A DNA stretch of 64,000 nt, taken from the NCBI GenBank assembly GCA_020086605.1, contig JACBWW010000021.1:252288-316287 (forward strand), in the 5' to 3' direction. The notes under the pieces were generated by a model, which saw only the letters and a program-made list of their open reading frames with translations, was not told the DNA's origin and did not search any database. Source of the stretch: Lanius collurio (taxonomy: Eukaryota; Chordata; Aves; Passeriformes; Laniidae). Of the stretch, positions 57,654 through 64,000 are shown piece after piece (the first letter of the stretch is position 1; every line of letters begins with the position of its first letter). The translations under genes were made by a program, and so were the position numbers.

Positions 57654-57884
57654 ACCGGGATCGGGGGGATCACTTGGACATAGGGACCTCGGCGTCACCT
57701 CGTAAGGGATTTCTTCTCCATCTTTTTTTTATTATTATTGTTTTTCTGGGAAACCGGCCAAGCCATTTCCCACAGCGCGTGGTGGTGATCCCGGAGCCGC
57801 GGTATTGCCGGGGGGGGGGGGTTGTTTTGGCCGGGGGGATTGCGTTCCTCTGGCTCCCCCCCTCTTCCCGACCCGGGACCGGCC

Positions 57885-59325
57885 ATGGCGTTGAAAGCCA
57901 GAGCGCTTTACAACTTCCAGAGCGAAAACAAAGAGGAGATCAGCATCCAGGAGAACGAGGAGCTCGTCATCTTCAGCGAGAACTCCCTGGACGGGTGGTT
58001 ACAGGGCCAAAACAGCCGTGGGGAGACTGGCCTCTTCCCTGCTTCCTATGTCGAGATCCTCCGCTCCCGGTCGGGCTCCAACTACACGGACTATTCCAGC
58101 AGCCCGGTCGGCTCCCCTGGGCACGATTCCTCCTTGTACTCAGCGTCCCCCAACGCCGGCATCTCCTACCAGGGCAGTTTTGAGGATGATGATGATGATG
58201 ATTGGGATGACTGGGATGATGCGTGCACAGTGGTGGAGGAGCCCCGGGGCGCACCGGGCACCAACGGGCACCCCTCGCCCAGCCTGCAGTACCCAGCGGC
58301 CTATGGCCACCACCAGCACGCCGGTTACCGGCCCAAGCCGGTGCTGGAGAGGCAGGACAGCATGAGCTCCTCCAAGAGGGGCAGCGTGGTGGGGAGAAAC
58401 CTCAACCGCTTCTCCTGCTTTGTCCGCTCTGGGGTGGAAGCCTTCATCCTGGGTGACGTGCCCCTGATGTCCAAGATTGCCGAGACCTACTGCATCGAGA
58501 TGGGCTCCAGAGGCCCACAGTGGAGGGCCAACCCCCACCCATTCATCTGCTCCGTGGAAGACCCCACCAAGCAAACCAAGTTCAAGGGCATCAAGAGCTA
58601 CATCTCCTACAAGCTGACCCCCAGCAACATCAACTCGCCCGTGTACCGGCGGTACAAGCACTTCGACTGGCTCTACAACCGCCTGCTGCACAAGTTCACG
58701 GTGATCTCAGTGCCCCACCTGCCCGAGAAGCAGGCCACTGGCCGCTTCGAGGAGGACTTCATCGAGAAGCGCAAGCGGCGGCTGATCCTCTGGATGGACC
58801 ACATGACCAGCCACCCTGTCCTCTCCCAGTACGAGGGCTTCCAGCACTTCCTCTGCTGCCGCGACGAGAAGCAGTGGAAGCTGGGAAAACGCCGGGCGGA
58901 GAAGGACGAGATGGTGGGCGCCAGCTTCCTCCTCACCATCCAGATTCCCACAGAGCACCAGGACCTGCAGGATGTGGAGGACCGTGTGGATGCCTTCAAG
59001 GCCTTCAGCAAGAAGATGGATGACAGCGTCCTGCAGCTGACCAATGTGGCGTCGGAGCTGGTGCGCAAGCACGTGGGGGGCTTCCGGAAGGAGTTCCAGA
59101 AGCTGGGCAATGCCTTCCAAGCCATCAGCCACTCCTTCCACATGGACCCTCCCTACAGCTTGGATGCCCTCAACAACGCCATCTCCCACACAGGCAAGAC
59201 GTACGAGACTGTGGGGGAAATGTTCGCTGAGCAGCCCAAGAACGACCTGTTCCTCATGCTGGACACTCTCTCCTTGTACCAAGGGCTCCTCTCCAACTTC
59301 CCAGACATCATCCACCTGCAGAAAG
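57885..59325 (+). CDS. SNX33: SNX33 coding exon 1 (residues 1-480)
   Basis: Large exon with SH3, acidic linker, PX and most of BAR. The donor is AAAG|GTAAGG. A GAT triplet run at about 58185-58202 encodes the six-Asp tract. Confidence 0.97.
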
Positions 59326-61544
59326 GTAAGGAGGTTTTCCTCTCCCCACGAGTGGCCCTGTGTGAGTGGGAACGGTGTGGCGAGATGCGGATGCAGTGTG
59401 GAAATCCTCTGTTGGGCCATGAAGGGAATGGGGAATGAGGATGGGAATGAGGATGGGAACCACTGCCTACGCCTCTTAGGAGGACAGTGTGGTCCCCGCT
59501 GGCACAGCCCTCCAGTCATGCTAGCCTGAGAGAGTCTGCTAGGGCAGTTGAGGCCAGAGTCTGCCCCAGTGATGCTGTGGACTCTGTTACTGCTGCTGAT
59601 GCTTCCCAAAGCACTGGCTGAGGGGGTCATTATGGATGTCACTTCCCCCAGACCATGAGCAGGAGCCAGCACTGCTGCTGTTGGCTCTGGGGTGACCTGC
59701 CCCGCACCTCTTGTGCATCCTCACCCACTGCCACTTGTCCCTCCTCATCCTCCCCTCCTGCCAAAGCAGTGGGTGGATGGTTGTCCAGCGGGGATGCTGG
59801 AGCTTGCTCCCCCAAGGCTGGGACATGGCTGGACATGGCCTTGGGTGGGCCAGAGGGGCTGAGGGGTCTGTGCAGGGAAGTGGATGAGGCACACACTGAA
59901 CCTCTGGGGACAACCAGGGTCAGACTCTTCCGGAGTATGTCCCTGCACCTCCAAGCCCAGCAGAGGGGGGTTAGCACCCCCAGGGCATCAGAGCTCCCCA
60001 TGTCCCATTCATCCTGGTTCCCTGGGTTTGCTGGAATCAGAGGGGGTGAGAAGTGTCTGCTGTGCTCTCCCTGGGGCAGGCAGCAGGCAGCGAGGGCTCG
60101 GTGTCCCTTTGCACCCAGGCAGCCACCGGTGTGGGCCAAAGTCCACACACTCCTCCCAGCCCAGCTGCCTGCAGCAGGGAGGGGGCACCCGCACCAGTGT
60201 CCCCAGAGGTTGGAGGACAGGTTTTCCCCAGGGTGCAGCCAGGGCTCTCTGTGTCCAAGCATCCAGGGATGTCTGTGCATCACTCCACATCCCTAGGGGA
60301 GGCTGGGAAAGCAAAGGGGGCAGGGAGGATTCAATCTTGCCCGGGCAGCTTCCTTGCCTTTTCTCCAAGTGTTGTTTACCCACGGAGAGGGGCTGGATCC
60401 CGTCCGGAAGCGAGGCCGCGTGGGCAGAGCGGAAGGCAGGATTTGGCCTCCAAACTTTGCTTCTTCCTTCTCCTCCTGCTCCCCTCTGGGAGCAGGGCTG
60501 GCACAGCAGGAGCACTGTAACCCCGGGTCCAGTGCTTCTGGCAAGGGGCAGGGAGAAGGAAAAAAAGCCCAGTGTGGGCCAGATCCTGTTTTTAGTTTTT
60601 TAGCCTCTGTGCTAATGAGGGGGAGGAATGCAGGGCTGGAGCCAGGCAGGATTCTTTCGAAACCGAGCTATAAAAAAACATGGAAGGAGAGGAAAAAACT
60701 GGTGTCAGAGCATCAGCTGCCTCTGGGAGTGGGAGATGCTTTCCCAGCCGAGCTCCAGACAGCACCACATGCCCTTGTCACATCCTGGTTCACTGCTTCC
60801 TGGGCTGAGGTCTCCCAGGGCTGCTCCTGACCCCTATTCATGGAATTGCATGGAATATTTGGAGGGCAGGCATGGCTGGATTGCTTGACTGTGGTAACAC
60901 TGCCCCATGTCAGCTTTGCACCCCAAGCCTTGAGTCACAGCACTCCAGGAGCCCAGACCTCCAAAGCCAGCTATAGATGAGGCCGACTGCCCTGGGATGG
61001 GATGGGATGGGATGGGATGGGATGGGATGGGATGGGATGGAAAAAGAGTTGGGGGATGCCAGAGTCCAGAGGGAAAATGCTCCTGGTCTTTGCCTGCCTG
61101 GAGGAGAGGAATGGGTTTGATGGGCAGGGGGAGATTGCAGGCAGATCCCTCCCTTACACGGGGCAGGGCTGTGCCTCTGCTTTGGGGCCCAGCTGGAGCC
61201 CTGGCATGGGGGACGATGGGACCAAGCAAGGCTGCCCAGGGAAGAGGGCCCGAGGCACAGAACCTCTGACCCTGCTCCCTGCCTCGCCAGGCGCCTTCGC
61301 CAAGGTGAAGGAGAGCCAGCGGATGAGCGACGAGGGCAGGATGGACCAGGAAGAGGCGGACGGGATCCGCAAGCGCTGCCGCGTGGTGGGCTTCGCCCTG
61401 CAGGCCGAGATGAACCACTTCCACGAGCGGCGCGTGGCCGACTTCAAGAGGATGATGCAGTCCTACCTGAGGCAGCAGATCGTCTTCTACCAGCGCGTCA
61501 GCCAGCAGCTGGAGAAGACGCTGCGCATGTACGACAACCTCTAG
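57885..61544 (+). CDS. SNX33: SNX33, SH3-PX-BAR sorting nexin (2 coding exons)
   Basis: SNX33 is a peripheral membrane protein of the SNX9/SNX18/SNX33 group. It binds phosphoinositides through PX, bends membranes through BAR, and recruits dynamin and WASP-family partners through SH3 during endocytosis and cell protrusion (family knowledge). Exons 57885-59325 and 61291-61544 join G|GC in phase to give 564 residues; the human protein has 574. The ATG sits in a strong context (GGCCATGGCG). The SH3 domain is at about 3-58 (ALYNF, GWLQG, GLFPASYVE). An acidic-Trp segment of six Asp then WDDWDD lies at 101-112. The PX domain (about 220-340) carries RRYKHFDWLYNRLL. The BAR region runs from about 355 to the end (QLEKTLRMYDNL). 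The RFSCFVRSGVEAFILGD linker distinguishes it from SNX9. Confidence 0.97.
60994..61040 (+). repeat. (GGGAT)n microsatellite in the SNX33 intron
   Basis: Nine perfect GGGAT units plus GG in the single intron between coding exons, about 250 bp before the acceptor. Confidence 0.95.
61291..61544 (+). CDS. SNX33: SNX33 coding exon 2 (residues 481-564)
   Basis: Acceptor GCCTCGCCAG. It encodes GAFAKVKESQRMSDEGRMDQ to EKTLRMYDNL, the last BAR helix, with TAG at 61542-61544. Confidence 0.97.
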
Positions 61545-62180
61545 CGCCTCTGCCCGCTCTGCCCGCAGCCCCCCCAGGCCTCCTCTGGCAGGGACAGGCT
61601 GAGAATGGACGGGAATTCATCACGCTAGTGACCAAATGACACTGGGCTTTCTTCCCCCTCCCCAGGCTGGCGGGGAAGGGCTCGCCCGTGGGCTGGCTGT
61701 GCCACCTCTTTCTTTGCCCGGGGACCTCCCACCCTGCCACGGGTCTGGCGGGAGTGTGGTGGGTCACAAGAGGGACAGATGTGGAGGTAACGGTGCTGGG
61801 GTCTCTGCCCAGTGATTTTTAGCTTTCTGAAAACCCACTCTCCTGGAGCAGGGGTGGGTGCATCCCAGCCCACTGGGAGAAGAAATCCAAGCGGTCGACA
61901 TTTTGCACACTAAAAGCTTTTCTGATGGAGAAAAAAGAGAAGAAAAGAGATCTTTATTTGGAAGAGATTTTTTTTGTTTGTTTGTCACAAGATATTTTCA
62001 ATATTTTCCATTTTTCTGCAGCATTTTTAACAATCAGTTTTTAACTAGATGCACAGAAGCAAAGAGAAATCTCTTTCTCAAGTATGGCTGCTGACTGGGA
62101 AAAGGGAGAAAAAAAGGAAAAAAAGGGAAAAAAAAAATAGCCCCACAGCCTTTTCAATAAAATCGGTAGAAAAAACACCC
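61545..62180 (+). other. SNX33: SNX33 3' untranslated region
   Basis: Runs from the stop to just beyond AATAAA at 62156-62161. The last 200 nt are A/T-rich. Confidence 0.75.
62156..62161 (+). other. SNX33: Polyadenylation signal AATAAA for SNX33
   Basis: Canonical hexamer 612 nt past the stop. Confidence 0.75.
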
Positions 62181-62714
62181 ACCTCCTTCCCAGAGATGTC
62201 TGTGAAAAGCAGAGCTGCTCCAGGATCCCGGGAAAGGCTCTGCCCAAGCATCCCCTGGCTTCCAGCCAGCTTTGAACATCCCTGTGCTGTGGGGGGAATG
62301 ACCCCAGGAGGGGTTCCCACAGCAACCACCCTCCTGCTCTCTAAACAGCCCTCCATGGGGCAAATCCTGCCCCACTCTGCCCTGGCCGGGACCGTGTGCC
62401 GCTGCCTGGGAGACAGCAGGGCTGGCACGGGGACCTTGTTTTTGAAGGGAAATGGCTGGGATAAATCACAGCGAGGAAAGTTAGGGCCGCCTTGGCCTGG
62501 CTCCAAGGATAAAATTAGCCCCGGCATGCAGGCCAGCGGGGTATTGTTAAACTAACAGCGACGCTGGGAATGCTGCGGGCTGAGCTCCATCCTCCCGGAG
62601 CCCTCCCCGGCCCCAGCCTGCAGGGATGAGCACTCTGAGGTACAGCCCGGCACGCAGCCTCCATCCAGGCAGGATGTGCTTCCTCCTGCATCCCACAGCC
62701 AGGGCAGTTCCCTT

Positions 62715-63215
62715 CACCATGGCCCCATCCCACCCTGGGTCCATCCCACACCAGTCCCATCCTAGCCCAGCCTCATCCCACCCTCACTGCATCCTGCCTT
62801 GGCTCCATCCTGCCCTATTCCCACCATGCTCTGGTACCATCCCACCCCAATCCCATCCCAACCTCATTCTACCAGAGCTCCATTCTAGCCTGGCTACATC
62901 CCACCCTGGCCCCGTTCCACTCTAGCCCCATCCTACCCAGGCTGCATCCTTACATGGCACCATCCCAATCCATTCCCATCCCACTCCCATCTCACCCTGG
63001 CCCCATCCTATCCCAACCCCACCCTACTGCAGCTCCATCCTACCTTGGCCACATTCTACCTTGGCCCCATCTCACCCTGGTCCTATCCTGCCCCAGCCCC
63101 ATCCCACCCCAGCCTCATCCTAACCTGACCACATCCTTCCTTGGCACCCTCTCACCCCATTCCCTCCTCATGCCAGCCCCATCCCACCCTGGCCCCATCC
63201 CAGCTCAGCTGGGGA
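62715..63215. repeat. Degenerate CATCC-rich minisatellite
   Basis: About 500 bp of loosely repeated units of about 15-20 bp resembling TGGCCCCATCCCACCC, with many variants. No clean period. Confidence 0.75.
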
Positions 63216-64000
63216 TGATGTCTAACCCCGTGCTAATCCTGCAGGAGTCACGGGTCTCCAGCCCTGCTGGCCATGCTCTGGATGACCATGGTGGCCTTGG
63301 CCCCACATTGTGGCCAGAACGTGTCCCTTCCCCCAGTCCCGCTCCCTCGGGAACACAATGGGCACTGGGACTGAGCCTGCCACCGCCGTCCCCGGGCAGG
63401 CAGCCAGCCTCTGGCACTGCAAGCAGCCTCCAGAGCTGAGCCAACATCCCAGCTCCCCTGGACCTGGCTGGGCAAGGGGATCCCCTGCCTGGAGTGCCCT
63501 GTGGCAGCTCAGTCCCTGGGATGTCCTGAAGACGGGGTGTGCAGCTGGAGCAGGGAGATGTCCCAGCACCCCAGGAGTTCATCCTCTGCTTTGGTGTCCT
63601 GGAACAAGGACAGGGATGGGCTAGAGTCCTTCCCTGCTTCATGCACCCCTTTGGACGGCTGTGCCTCAGCTTCCCCAAAGGTGGCCCTGTGCTCTCTGTG
63701 GTCCTTCAGCACCCACAAAGGTCTCCCTGCTCCACCATTCACCCCTTCTGTACCCTCACATCTGGACCACACTCCCAGGACACAGCAAATCCATTGGCAA
63801 GAACCTGTATCCCATTAGCATTCCTGCCTCTTCCCTCTGCCACCTGGCAGCAGGCAGCTGGGCCTTCCCTGCCCACGGCTGGGCATTTCTACATCTGCCT
63901 TGGCAAGATGGGGGAGTTGAGCATCCTGCTGCTGCCCTCCACACGTCTGACAGCATCCTGCAAATGTGCCAAGGTTTGGAGGATAGAACCAGCTCTGAGC
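63216..64000. other. Intergenic right edge
   Basis: I see no exon, RNA gene or repeat. The next genes in the human order (the ODF3L1/CSPG4 region) are not visible. Confidence 0.5.

Noticed and set aside
57822..57884. Upstream in-frame extension of SNX33
   Set aside because: It lacks an ATG. The ATG at 57885 has a strong context and matches the conserved family start MALK.
59655..60603. Frames of 155-239 codons on both strands in the SNX33 intron
   Set aside because: GC-rich intronic sequence with overlapping frames in both directions. No domain, and the intron boundaries are clear.
60994..61040. CRISPR-like or telomere-like array
   Set aside because: It is a simple pentanucleotide repeat without spacers, and the unit is not the vertebrate telomere hexamer.

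Overview
This is a 64 kb piece of a bird nuclear genome. Long introns with GT-AG boundaries, CpG-island gene starts and at least eight CR1 retrotransposon fragments (the dominant avian LINE) all point that way. The gene order SIN3A - PTPN9 - SNUPN - SNX33 matches the conserved vertebrate block found at human 15q24, recalled from established knowledge. Two assembly gaps are present, at 32032-32416 and 56715-56807, both in extremely GC-rich gene starts.

Layout. Positions 1-25 kb hold SIN3A on the minus strand: 20 coding exons whose phases join exactly to give 1274 residues, with a long 3' UTR at the left edge. A 7 kb first intron leads to a CpG island around the first gap. After about 3 kb of intergenic DNA comes PTPN9 (minus strand, 13 coding exons, 588 residues, 36.8-45.7 kb) with its own CpG island. 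SNUPN follows (minus strand, 48.7-56.7 kb); eight coding exons are visible and the first about 20 codons fall in the second gap. SNUPN and SNX33 are divergent and share a CpG-rich interval of about 1.2 kb. SNX33 (plus strand, 57.9-61.5 kb) has two coding exons and 564 residues, and its polyadenylation signal is at 62156. The right edge holds a degenerate CATCC-rich minisatellite and no recognisable gene.

The genes have no joint pathway and are neighbours by ancient synteny. SIN3A is the scaffold of an HDAC corepressor complex. PTPN9 is a tyrosine phosphatase with a lipid-binding Sec14 domain. SNUPN imports m3G-capped snRNPs into the nucleus. SNX33 is an SH3-PX-BAR membrane-remodelling sorting nexin.

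I found no undescribed multi-gene system. The observations most worth a second look are: a GC-AG intron in SIN3A; a four-codon uORF whose stop overlaps the SIN3A start codon; a CR1 insertion 50 nt upstream of a SIN3A acceptor; an unexplained cysteine-containing ORF in a SNUPN intron; the absence of IMP3 from its expected place between SNUPN and SNX33; and several unusual tandem repeats near promoters.
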